Origin: Neoarius graeffei | Lineage: Eukaryota > Chordata > Actinopteri > Siluriformes > Ariidae | Assembly: GCF_027579695.1 (NCBI RefSeq) | Contig: NC_083590.1 | Location: 19,299,799-19,363,798, forward strand | Direction: 5' to 3' | DNA: 64,000 nt | Shown: piece by piece, positions 11,704-22,215 of the stretch | How positions within the stretch are numbered: the first letter of the stretch is position 1 | Layout of the letters: each line of letters opens with the position of its first letter | Program-made: the position numbers and the translations under genes | The notes under the pieces: model-generated | Databases searched by the model: none | The model's input: only the letters and a program-made list of their open reading frames with translations | What the model was told of the DNA's origin: nothing

Positions 11704-11961
11704 CTAAAAGCACAGACAACTTCGTTGCAAGCTTTCTCTCGGAATAAAACATTTATATACCTCAATATGCTTCTGTAGGTTGGACGGCGAGATTTTGTAG
11801 GCCATGATGTGGTTTGTTTTAGGCAAACAAAGCAAACATTTAAAACGAATTGTATCTTTATTCCTTTCAGAAAACTGAAACATGGGTTCCAGGTAAAGCC
11901 ATGAGTGCGCGCGTTCTCCAGAAGAACCGCCTCCTTCTATTCTGCCATCAACTGTGTTCAA
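11704..11961 (-). pseudogene. hAT BED-finger-like N-terminal exon (copy A)
   Basis: The 85-codon frame includes FKCLLCLPKTNH and SNLQKHIEVYK. The Cys-x2-Cys followed by a spaced His looks like the first half of a BED zinc finger, the DNA-binding domain at the N-terminus of many hAT transposases; the final His is not obvious. It aligns along its length with 56079-56297. No catalytic exons follow. Confidence 0.65.
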
Positions 11962-12308
11962 ATAATGCTGTTGAGAAGTAATTGAACTTGATTTTATACA
12001 GCCTATGGATGTGACGTGACCCTAGTGATTACTGATAGACTGTTTTAATGTCACCTGCGGAAAAATTAATCAATCACGTTTTAGAAAAGAAAACAAAAAA
12101 ACATCCACTTTCAAATCTGCTTCATAGTAACGAGTAATGAGGAGCTTGAGAGAAATGTAGTGGAGTGAAAAGTATGATATTTGCCTTTCAAATGTAGTGA
12201 AGTTAAAGTCAGAAGTTAAAAAAAAATACTCAAGTAAAGTACAGATACTCAAAAAGTGTACTCAAGTACAGCACTCAAGTAAATGTACTTCGTTACTGTC
12301 CATCTCTG

Positions 12309-12395
12309 GTAAGTATAAGCCTAACTGCTGAGCTACAACCTTTTGTAGGATCTTGGAGATCAGGTTTTTTGATCAAGGGTTTAATAACTGCTAGT
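12309..12395 (-). pseudogene. LINE reverse-transcriptase relic, part 1
   Basis: Minus-strand peptide LISKILQKVVAQQLG matches the region upstream of the HHSTETAL motif in L2/CR1-type RTs and continues into 10437-10698 once the hAT is removed. Confidence 0.65.
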
Positions 12396-12453
12396 TTTAG
12401 CGATTTAATTACATAGCTAATTACATGATTTAATTACTTGATTTCATTACATT

Positions 12454-12610
12454 TTGAATGAGGATTCAAAATGGCGGCTCGGCTCGGTTTCCCCTTTCGG
12501 GCGTTCTCGTTTTCTGTTAGAATTTGGTAAAGAAAAAAATAAATATATTATTTACCAGCTTAAGGTCGGTCTGTATGGTGAAATACCGTGACCTCCCAGC
12601 TGGTAAATAA
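12454..12610 (+). repeat. Palindrome-bearing repeat P, fragment copy B
   Basis: Nearly identical to the last part of copy A (gaggattcaaaatggcggct ... gaaataccgtgacctccc) but lacks one arm of the hairpin and the sequence between the arms. Confidence 0.75.
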
Positions 12611-12898
12611 CATATGTCATTGGCATAATAGTGGATATTATGATGTTGAATATGGACAGATTCATGATATTTATGTTATTTTTGGGTATTTGCTCATCTG
12701 TGCATTTCAACACATTTATATAGAAATTCGAATAACAAACTGTTAACAAATTCTGACACTAAAATTATAGATGACTGAGTTTATCTGCCAAGCTGAGAAG
12801 CTGCGTGCTGTAGAAAAGCAGGTGCTTGTTTTAGTATAAATAGTAAAAGAGCCTTTTTATTTAATCAACACGTTACACATTCTGACCTAGTTATGGTC

Positions 12899-12901
<3 letters not shown>

Positions 12902-12955
<54 letters not shown>
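12902..12955 (+). repeat. (GT)n microsatellite
   Basis: About 27 perfect GT units. A second, interrupted GT run lies at 13106-13145. Confidence 0.97.
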
Positions 12956-12956
<1 letters not shown>

Positions 12957-13261
12957 CGCGAGGAACGACTGTGGGCTTTAGTGTACACCAGATATAAAAA
13001 TGAACAGTGTCTTCTACAGAGAACTTGTCATGTGTTAATCATTATTATCTGAATGATCACTTCCTGGAAAACCAGTGATAAGTCATATGAAGTGTAAATG
13101 AGGAAAGTGTGTGTGCGTGTGTGTGTGTGCGTGCGTGTGTGTGTGGGCAAGCTGATCTATAAGGATATCTAGTCTTGAGACCTTTGGACTTTTTAGCAAA
13201 GAAAAGCCAAGAAAAGTTTTCACAGACTCAGAAAACACGAGTCCTGGTTAAAAGTTGTAAC

Positions 13262-15632
13262 ATAAGGCCATCCTTAAAAAAAAATCCGTTTCCTGTCCAC
13301 CGGGTGAGCAAAAAAAAAATTTTCAGTCGGGAGGGAGGGATTTTTTTTTTATATGGATGGATAAGAAATCGCAATGCTGTGTTTGCTTTTTTTTCAGTAC
13401 TTTTTTATTACAAAAGCAGACACATTTAATAAAATGACAGTTTAATCAACTGAAACTTGTACAAAAACTTTAAGTTAGCATTTTGAATGCTGACTGCAAC
13501 ATTTGCAAAACCTTTACAAAGGTACTTAAAATGTCCGACACGTGGACTTTTTGTAGTTCTAAATTGAGCGTTAGGCCTAGTTCGGATGAAATTACACTAT
13601 TAAAATGATCACTGAATGATTTGTTTTTCTGAATCTTTACTATTTTGTTGTTCGCTAGAATACCATTTTGCGATTTCACACTTAAGCAAATGTTTGAAAA
13701 CTCCAGATCTCCTTCCTTCATGGTGGCTGCCTTTTTTTTTTTGTGCCGCACGGCGCATGCGCAGAGCTGATTCGACAGGGCTTTCCACAAGCGCCGGCTG
13801 CCGGCCATACAGCCGACTACACAATTAAGTCCAGCTGGCTACTTTAATGACTATTATTTTTGTAGCCTACAGGCTATAATATTAATTTTCGATTTTAATA
13901 AAATTAAATGTTTATCTAACGGACTGACAATAATGTCAAACTGAACCGCACTCATTTAAGTTGAGATTCGCGCTGTTTGTACTGATAATAACCACAAATT
14001 CCCCGCCGACTTCGTTGATCAAGGGAGAGTAACTCATCTGCGGCCCCGACATGCAGTGTGTGCACGCGCACTCAGCGGAGGCAGTAGTGTGTCGGAGGGA
14101 ACAGAAGCAGAGATAGAGTAGAGTGGGGTAATATGCCCCCGTGGGGTAATACGCCCCCGGCCTGTTTTACCCAAAATAACCACCAGATGGCACAAAGTTA
14201 CATTTCTATTGTTGCTATGGACTGGCTTGACAACGGGGATATACAAATATCCACTGTGGATCGCATATCAGCAATGCAGCGGAGAGAAATCAAATTTCAT
14301 GGTAAGTGATATAATTTTCAGATATCAGTATTACTGTATTTGGATAGCTGCTATTTCGTCAGATATCACAGCTGTGTATGTGGTATGAGTAGACAAGTCA
14401 GTACGTTAAAAAAATACATTAGGTATAAAAAGTTGAATCACATTTTGAAAGTAAGACCCTTTTTTGTAAAAGTGTAGTCTGTGGGGTAAAACGCCCCCTT
14501 AATGGCGGGGTAAATGGCCCCCAGGGGGCATCATTTCCTTTTATCATAATTACTGTATTTCATACATTTCTGAATAGCAGATACATAGTTTTTAATAACA
14601 TCTCGCTTACCTGGTTGAGTAAAGCAAGTAATTTGAACTTAATATTAAAAATAATTGAAATAAAAAAATTGAAATTAAAATGTGAAATATAATAAAATAA
14701 TGCATCTATTCATTAATTCAGGGATATTTTCTTGTTTCTTTCACATTATAGGCTTAAGTAAACACTTTTGCTATCCAAACAGCTTTTTTTGAGTGAGGGG
14801 GCCTATTGCCCCACCTCAGGGGGCCTTTTACCCCACTGGGGGGGTAAAAGGCCCCCTTGGCACAATGTTTGTTTTTGTTAAAAAAAAAAAAAAAAGTATT
14901 AACTTTAGGCAAACTTTAGGTGGCATTATTGTTCATGTCACTGTTGTCAAAAACTATGATTAAAACTAAACACATGGTTCATTTCAACTTGGAGAAAAAC
15001 TGAATTTTCCTTAAGGGGGGCTTTTCCCCCCACTCTACTCTAACGCTTATTTTGTCTCCGGTAAACCAGTCTTCTCTCGTTCAATTACGTGCTGGCATCA
15101 AAAGACACCGTTGGTTGTAAATGAACCCAAACTGAGTGGTTGGAGTGTATTTTCATACACAAATGGAGAAATGTTCGCTGAGTGTTTAATTGTGTAGCCG
15201 CCACTGCAGACTGTTGTCGTTGTTAATTCATAGCATGCTCAGCTGCGTGAATGTGTCATGCACCGAAAATAAGAGATTTACAAGCCAGGAACGCCTCATG
15301 ATGCAATACACAAGAAAAGAAAGAATATTTACTGCCATTTTACTTTGTATTTGAGTAAAGTGAATAAATAAATGGTCTGTGGAAAAAACATTTAATCCTG
15401 GGAACTGCGTGCACAGGAGTTTATTTTGTGTTTACTTCGCTACTTATTTGTCATGGCTGGCTAGTATGAGCCTTAGTGGAAAGCCCTGGGAATGTGTAAA
15501 TGTCAAGTTCGATTTTAGATTTACGAACCCCCCCAAAAAATGTCGAAAAACCGGCGTTAAAAAAAAAAATTTCAACCGCACAAATGGCACTCACCCGGCA
15601 GGTGGACCGGAAACAGAACATTTTTTAATAAT
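13262..15632. mobile_element. Putative TIR DNA element, interrupted
   Basis: The left end (aggccatccttaaaaaaaaa...gtttcctgtccaccgggtgag) is answered in reverse complement at the right end (ctcacccggcaggtggac...tggcct). The inverted match extends over about 50 bp with mismatches. No clear target duplication and no recognisable transposase. A separate TA-flanked element is nested inside at 14116-15040. Confidence 0.5.
14116..15040. mobile_element. Non-autonomous TIR element with GGGGTAAAA-GCCCCC hairpins
   Basis: Perfect 13-bp inverted ends gagtagagtgggg / ccccactctactc, each next to TA (14114-14115 and 15041-15042). Inside, the motif ggggtaa-N-gccccc recurs in clusters near both ends and near 14480-14530 and 14795-14865, giving many short G-rich/C-rich palindromes. 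No ORF of note. Superfamily not determined; TA flanks fit Tc1/mariner or similar. Confidence 0.7.
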
Positions 15633-15742
15633 GGCCTAAAGCACAACTATAATACAAAACCGCTTCATGTTGTGTCAAATATAGCTATAAAATAATCAGT
15701 AATCATTAAGCATTAAAATGTAATTGTTATGTTAGTGACTTA

Positions 15743-16167
15743 CTGTGCCCTTGATGATTATTAGCACACCTTGTAAAGATTTGTAAAAAGGGGGGTTCAA
15801 AGAAAGGGACAAGGGATTTGTTTTCCTGTGAATAAATTTATTCAATCAAAATGTTGTTTTTTTTCTCAGTGAGAGATGAAGTGACTTCACCAACAGGGGG
15901 ATTTTTTTTCTCATCCTTTTTACTAATCTTGACAAGGGGTGCCAATACATTCGATTACATTAATGGCATTTAGCAGACACTCTTATCCAGAGTGACATAC
16001 AACATACCCAGAGCAGCCTGGGGAGCAATTGGGAGTTAGGTGCCTTGCTCAAGGGCACTTCAGCCATTTCTGCTGGTCCAGGGAATTGAACCGTCTACCT
16101 TTTGGTCCCAAAGCTGCTTCTCTAACTATTTAGGCCATGGCTTCCCCAATAATTGTCGAGGGCACTG
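15743..16167. mobile_element. Tc1-like MITE split by a SINE
   Basis: Ends ctgtgcccttgatgattattagcac and ccaataattgtcgagggcactg are degenerate inverted repeats flanked by TA at 15741-15742 and 16168-16169. The internal ~200 bp at 15948-16145 is a separate SINE flanked by ccaata. Confidence 0.7.
15948..16145 (-). mobile_element. tRNA-derived SINE (S2)
   Basis: On the minus strand it begins ggaagccatggcctaaat and contains a B box (GGTTCAATTCC); the 3' side carries the conserved block catttagcagacactctt seen in many fish SINEs. Flanks ccaata (15942-15947, 16146-16151). Confidence 0.75.
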
Positions 16168-16645
16168 TATCTGTAGATTTACAATGGAGGAATTTAATAT
16201 AACTGGACGTCCACAAATTTTAGCAGAATAGCCCTGCTTTAGAATATGATGGTGTAACAAAGGGTTCATAGAGGCAGTGTATGGATGGATCCATAAACAG
16301 GAAGTTTATTGATAGGAGCACTTGTGTGAAAGGGTTCAGGGTTATAGCAATATCATAAATAGCAGGCACAGCAGGCTCAAAACAACAGCGATCAGAATGG
16401 TAAACAAAGACAAGGTCAAAATTGAGACAAGGCACGGTACGATCATATACACACAGAAAGCCATCGGGCAATGCAGCTCAGTCTTCAGACAAACACAGGC
16501 AAACTAAGGCTTTATGAAAAAAAAATGACTACAGGGCCATGTGGGACCAGGAAATGAGAAGGATAACCAAGGAAATGATTCAAAACAAGGGGAGGGTGCC
16601 CACTGGCAGCTTAGAGGAATATTACAGATGGTATTGGTTGGGCTC
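16168..16645. other. No gene seen
   Basis: Contains only unsupported short ORFs on both strands. Confidence 0.5.
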
Positions 16646-16651
16646 AACCAA

Positions 16652-16803
16652 TCATTACATTTAGCAGACACGCTTACCCAGAGAAGCAGCTGCAGGTTAG
16701 ATGCCTTGCTCAAGATCACTTCAGCCATTCCTGCTCATCCAGGGACTTGAACTGGCAACCTTTTGGTCCCAAAGCTGCGTTTCTAACCATTAGGCCACGG
16801 CCC
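16652..16803 (-). repeat. tRNA-derived SINE (S2), second copy
   Basis: Shares the catttagcagacacgctt block and the tRNA-like head (minus strand ccgtggcctaatggttag) with 15948-16145. Confidence 0.75.
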
Positions 16804-16982
16804 AATCACGAGAAAGCAATCACAGAAACGTTCTTGAAAATGGAATGGGCATCAGGATAAACAGCACCTGCATGATATTATTAATATATTGATGACATCA
16901 TGGTGTATTGCCATACCAATCAGGGGCGCAGATAGGATTTTTGAACTGGGGGGGACTGAGCTGTCAGCAAATGATTCCATTT

Positions 16983-16986
<4 letters not shown>

Positions 16987-17041
<55 letters not shown>
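16987..17041. repeat. (TA)n microsatellite
   Basis: About 27 TA units, directly left of the TA-targeting MITE at 17048. Confidence 0.97.
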
Positions 17042-17043
<2 letters not shown>

Positions 17044-17047
17044 CATA

Positions 17048-17579
17048 CACACTACCGTTCAAAAGTTTGGGGTCACTTTGAAATGTCCTTATTTTTGAAA
17101 GAAAAGCACTGTTCTCTTCAATGAAGATCACTTTAAACTAATCAGAAATCCACTCTATACATTGCTAATGTGGTAAATGACTATTCTAGCTGCAAATGTC
17201 TGGTTTTTGGTGCAATATCTCCATAGGTGTATAGAGGCCCATTTCCAGCAACTCTCACTCCAGTGTTCTAATGGTACAATGTGTTTGCTCATTGCCTCAG
17301 AAGGCTAATGGATGATTAGAAAACCCTTGTACAATCATGTTAGCACAGCTGAAAACAGTTGAGCTCTTTAGAGAAGCTATAAAACTGACCTTCCTTTGAG
17401 CAGATTGAGTTTCTGGAGCATCACATTTGTGGGGTCGATTAAATGCTCAAAATGGCCAGAAAAATGTCTTGACTATATTTTCTATTCATTTTACAACTTA
17501 TGGTGGTAAATAAAAGTGTGACTTTTCATGGAAAACACAAAATTGTCTGGGTGACCCCAAACTTTTGAACGGTAGTGTG
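17048..17579. mobile_element. Tc1/mariner-type MITE
   Basis: 532 bp with perfect ~29-bp inverted ends (cacactaccgttcaaaagtt...), flanked by TA at 17046-17047 and 17580-17581. No coding capacity. Confidence 0.93.
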
Positions 17580-18093
17580 TATACATGTTATTTCACCTCC
17601 CTCACTGCCATCACCAGGAACTACCTGCAGGCCAGGACAATTATAACATTTTAACATAGCCTATGGAAATCCAAAGTTTACACATTATCATCACGCACAG
17701 AAATTGCAAAACTGCAAAACTAGTTTTAAAACTGCTAAGTTCCAACTGTTAAACATAGCGAGAGGCTGGGCTATGTGTGTGTGTGTAAAGTGTAAACCAG
17801 TGCATCCTGACTTTCTAACTATGCCTGTGTGTTGCGTGAGCGGCAGTCAGTCAACAACTCTTCGCAAAGTTTCCTTATGAAACAATATGCTCGCTGAAAT
17901 TATGGCAGGGAACGCCAGATTAAACATTAAAACTGCCTTCTGAGCACTGTATCTACAGGCTACCACCAAAAGAAGGAGGCTACCAGAAAGGCATCTCTAC
18001 TCCGTACGATTTTACTTTCACTACGACATTACTTTGAACAGACTATCAAAAAATTGCAAGGTGATATAATAAAGTAAGGCACAGTTTACTTAC

Positions 18094-18154
18094 AGTCTTT
18101 TTTTTTTTGAAAAAATGATGCAATCGTTTTCTGCCTTTTGGCACCCTTCATCAT
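18094..18154 (-). pseudogene. hAT transposase first-exon remnant with splice donor
   Basis: Minus-strand frame from the ATG at 18154 reads MMKGAKRQKTIASFFQKK, like the basic N-terminus of ZMYM1/TTF-type hAT proteins. It runs into a consensus splice donor (GTAAGT) after 18094. Downstream exons are missing. Confidence 0.55.
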
Positions 18155-18704
18155 GCCGTGTTGGGGTCCTGAACTAGGAGCTGTCCTCGATATGCCTGTC
18201 AAACTTGTTGTGGGTAACCATAGCAACCAAGCTCGAGCTCGCAACCTGTGCAGTCTGCGCAGCTCAACCAACCGAATATCAGTCTTTGTTTTGTTTTATG
18301 TGAGTTGTTGCAACTATGTATGTACTGCTGTGCACCTCAATAAACCGAATGGTAATTAGTCTTTTGATTTTTCCGTGAGGTTTGCCTTATGCAAAGAAAG
18401 ACAGCATAGACGTTTTTTCCTCCCTATAAGTGGGGGGGACCGAACGAGGTGAATTGAAATCTGGGTGGGACGAATCCCACCCATCCCCCCCTCTATCTGT
18501 TCCCGTGATACCAATACATTGCCATGCCCCATGATAGAGATCATAATAAAACTGTGTGAATGGATGGAAGTTCCTTTTAATGGGACATACCTAGGAAAAC
18601 CACTGGAAAACTGTTTTTCTTGTTGTTTTTGAGGAAAGATATATCAATATGACTTGGAGACATACCAGGCCTTTCAGAGTGGACTGTTACCTTCACAGTC
18701 TTTA

Positions 18705-19435
18705 ATGTCAAGTCAAGTCAAGTTTATCTGTATAGCGCTTTTAACAACAAACATTGTCGCAAAGCAGCTTGACAGAAAATTAAATACTTTAAACATGAAT
18801 TCATTTTATCCCTAATTTATCCCCAATGAGCAAACCTGTGGCGACAGTGGTGAGGAAAAAGTCCCTCAGATGATATGAGGAAGAAACCTCGAGAGGAACC
18901 AGACTCAAAAGGGAACCCATCCTCATTTGGGTGATAACAGATAGCATGATTATAAATAACTCACTTCTATAACTGTGTCCTATAGAGTCACAAAGTACAA
19001 CTGTGTAACCAGGAAATTCATTATAGTTTTTACATGAAGTCTGTTTTGTTTAAGTTATAAACTGTTCCTTGATGGAGACTTGAGTGCAAAACTGTTCATG
19101 ACAACTGCAGTCCTAAAGTTAGCAAGTCAACTGAAGTCCTCAGACATAAATGTATTACTGTAAGTGTCCAGAGCGTCTTCTAAGTGTGACTTTCGATTGT
19201 CCATATGTGGCCGTCCTCAAGAGGAGCAATGTGATGGGACTCTAACCAGAAGTAGGGCATCAGGATGGATCAAGTGAGTCCGAGGAGCAAAAGAGGTCAG
19301 CATCTTACTGGTGTCTCAGAATCGACATGTAACTCAGAGAGGGACAGACAGAGGGAAGGGGGGGGGAGAACACCAGTTGTTAGGTATGCCCAATGTCACC
19401 TAAAGAATAAGAACAGGATACATTTTGCACTGAGT
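18705..19435 (-). repeat. Interspersed repeat R1, second copy
   Basis: Reverse complement of 1-335 plus 1958-2198, with the site where the Tc1 sits in the first copy uninterrupted. It shows that the first copy was split after amplification. No coding potential seen. Confidence 0.75.
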
Positions 19436-20252
19436 GGCCATTGAAGGCCATAGAAGGAGGTGTAGAAGGTGGAGAGAAGAAGCCAATTACAAAAGTGCAA
19501 GTATCTTATGTAGAATTTTACGTATCTTAGTTTTTATGGTACCACCAACATTGATGATGATGATGTTTGTCCTTCGAGGTTGAAGATGACCATGACTTCA
19601 ATTTGATGGGTAGTGGTTGTAGGTCCAGAGGTGACTGATGGGGTCAATCCAGGCTTTGAAGGTACGCCCATATGTCAGGCATATGTGGTTAGGTGCTGCA
19701 GTGGGGGTGGCGATAGTTCAAGCCTTCCATGCAGCTCGTTTTTTCTGGGCCTTGGTGATGCATTTCATCTCTGCTGCACATGCACCACCAACATATGACC
19801 GGCCATAGCAATCTAAATCAAGAAGATGGAACCATCAACTTAGTTATTCAGCAAATTATTCTAGTACCTGAAAGGAAGAAGCGGAGATATCAAGGAGGAA
19901 GTGCAAGTGTGCTGTTCCAGGATGCACAAAAGAAAACCTGAGTCTGCATATTCGTCTAAAATGTCTGGTGAGCTCTTGCTGGAGCTTGAGAATCCAGAGA
20001 AGAAGGTGTAAATCTCGCACCAGGCCGTCCCCATATTCACAGCAGGTCTTTATGGTGAACAGTCTCTGTAGTCTTGCTTGTTGCACTGGTTTGGTGTCCG
20101 TGTCTTCATTTTCCTTTCCTGACTCATCTTCATGAAGGCTGTAATCCTGGTGCAGAAGTTATCGCTTACCTCTCAGAGTTTACCTACAATTCCACACGTG
20201 TTTCTGGCTAGGGTGTGGCTGATATAGTTCTCGTTTAAAGATGTTATCCAAT
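19436..20252. other. No gene seen
   Basis: Short ORFs only; nothing recognised. Confidence 0.5.
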
Positions 20253-20264
20253 CCGAGAGAAGCT

Positions 20265-20636
20265 CATTCTCATCTCATTATCTGTAGCCGCTTTATCCTG
20301 TTCTACAGGGTCACAGGCAAGCTGGAGCCTATCCCAGCTGACTACGGGCGAAAGGCGGGGTACACCCTGGACAAGTCGCCAGGTCATCACAGGGCTGACA
20401 CATAGACACAGACAACCATTCACACTCACACCTACGGTCAATTTAGAGTCACCAATTAACCTAACCTGCATGTCTTTGGACTGTGGGGGAAACCGGAGCA
20501 CCCGGAGGAAACCCACGTGGACATGGGGAGAACATGCAAACTCCACACAGAAAGGCCCTCGCCGGCCCCGGGGCTTGAACCCGGACCTTCTTGCTGTGAG
20601 GCAACAGCGCTAACCACTACACCACCGTGCCGCCCC
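20265..20636 (-). mobile_element. tRNA-derived SINE (S1), complete
   Basis: Same family and boxes as 11111-11483. Flanked by ccgagagaagct at 20253-20264 and 20637-20648, a perfect 12-bp duplication. Confidence 0.95.
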
Positions 20637-20648
20637 CCGAGAGAAGCT

Positions 20649-21412
20649 AATTTCATATTTAATATTTAAAAGTACGGCTGCAAAATTAGCCTGTCCTATC
20701 CTATAAGGATTTCTTACCATGCTAAAACGGCATGAGAAAGAAGAACCAAGGCTTTTTTTTTTCCTAAATAAAAAACAAACAAACTCACAAACATTACAAA
20801 AGCATCTCAGGGAATAATATAAAATAATTGAAACGTGGATGGTATGACCCCTTTAAGATATCAGAGATAACCAAATATATCAAAGAGCTTAACAACAGCC
20901 TGAGTCAGTCCAGAATCACTGACTCATATCCTGCACTAGACATTTTCACACAATGAGAATTTCTGTGTTTGTGTGTGAGCATGCCTAGGAATGGTATACA
21001 GAGAGAGAGAGAGAGAGCGAGAGAGTCTCTCAAAGACGTGAGTCACTGTTGTGGTGATAAATGAATTGTCCCCAGTGTAATTACTGTTACTCTTTTTATT
21101 ATGCTGAGATCTGTTTCCTGGACATGCTGTAAAATACGCACATTAGCTAATTACAATACTTATTATACAATATGTACATACTGCATAGTAAATACTGTAA
21201 AACTAGGAGTTACTCTGATCTTTAGTACTGCCATTATTAAATTTTTTAAAGTGTTGTGGATGTTGGCAACCAGCCAAAAATGACCAAAAATTGGGTTTTG
21301 AGCAAAAGTATTTCTTTTTCTGCCTGTACTTCATTACCTCTACTTTAAAGTAACACAGGTCAATGTATTAAAAAGATGAATAGTACCCTGTGGAGCTAGA
21401 ATAACCCCTAGG
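20649..21412. other. No gene seen; short (GA)n
   Basis: A GA run lies at about 20999-21026. No supported coding sequence. Confidence 0.5.
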
Positions 21413-22215
21413 CAGTGCTGTAGTCAAGTCACTAAACCTCGAGTCCAAGTCCAGTCTCCAGCCCCAAATGTTCAAGTCCAAGTCATTAAAGAAAATTTTG
21501 AGTCGAATCCACTATTGATTCTGAGAACAAGACTCCATCCGCACCATTTGACGCTGGCTGTTGCTGCCTTTATGTGAAAGTGTCTCTGCTACTGTGTTGG
21601 ACTAATGTTACTGCTCAACCGCCCCATTTTAGTTAACAGGCTACAGATAAAAAGCTTGTTCATCGCTCAGCAAGCCCCACCCACTATCAACAGGGCAAAT
21701 AACATGAGAGAAGGTTAACACTAGCTAGTTCATCACTCAGCAAGCACGCCCCGCCCGCTATCAACAGAGCAATGAACATAGCATGTCACTGGCTTCTCTG
21801 GATGTAGTCTTACCAAATGACGATTGAAGTTCGAGGTTGTCCCCGTCATCTCCTCGATAGTTCTTCTACATATGGAACACATAGCAGTGCATTTTTTCCC
21901 ACTGCATGAGAAGTCTGTATAAGCAAAGCAGACAATCCTAGGAGCGTTCTCTCCAGGCATTTTAGCGCCATTAACATTAGTTTGTTCCTGAACATGACGT
22001 ATGAACAGGTGAATGTGCATTCTCTTGCACAAAATTAGCATAAAAATTAATGTAGATATAAATAGCTTATGCCAAATTATTATGGCATGTTACAAAAAAA
22101 ATTAAGAAAAAAATCCATCCGAGTCCTCGTCTCCAATTTACGAGTCCGAATGCAGTTAATGCACGAGTCCGAGTCCAAGTCCGAGTCATCAGTGCTCAAG
22201 TCCAAGTCAAGTCAT
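21413..22215 (-). mobile_element. hAT element H3 relic, right end lost
   Basis: The left end cagtgctgtagtcaagtc and repeated gagtccaagtcc motifs near both ends are typical of a known fish hAT type. The right terminus is missing where it abuts the Tc1 relic at about 22216. Encodes a BED-finger first exon on the minus strand. Confidence 0.7.
21814..21960 (-). pseudogene. hAT BED zinc-finger first exon
   Basis: From the ATG at 21960 the frame reads through KKCTAMCSICRRTIEEMTG to SNFNRHL, giving Cys-x2-Cys and the first His of a BED zinc finger; the next His (VRLH) is encoded past a consensus splice donor (GTAAGA) that starts after 21814. Only this exon is left. Such fingers bind DNA at hAT ends. 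Confidence 0.6.

Larger units (their letters stand above)
10699..12308 (-). mobile_element. hAT element H1, copy A (non-autonomous, carries a SINE)
   Basis: Ends cagaggtggacaaagtac / ...tgtccatctctg, flanked by a perfect 8-bp duplication gtaagtat (10691-10698, 12309-12316). A reverse-complement copy of the family is at 55718-56935. The 390-bp length difference is mainly the SINE at 11111-11483. Only a BED-finger-like first exon of a transposase remains, so it would need another element's transposase. Confidence 0.93.
16921..18507 (-). mobile_element. hAT element H2, non-autonomous, with nested (TA)n and MITE
   Basis: Ends caggggcgcagatag / ctatctgttcccgtg are inverted, flanked by a perfect 8-bp duplication ataccaat at 16913-16920 and 18508-18515. 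Contains a (TA)n run (about 16987-17041), a Tc1-type MITE and a first-exon remnant of a transposase on the minus strand. Confidence 0.92.

Noticed and set aside
13470..13828. Overlapping ORFs of 70-112 codons on both strands
   Set aside because: Lie inside a TIR element, no recognised domain, and poly-A/poly-Lys segments from an A-run.
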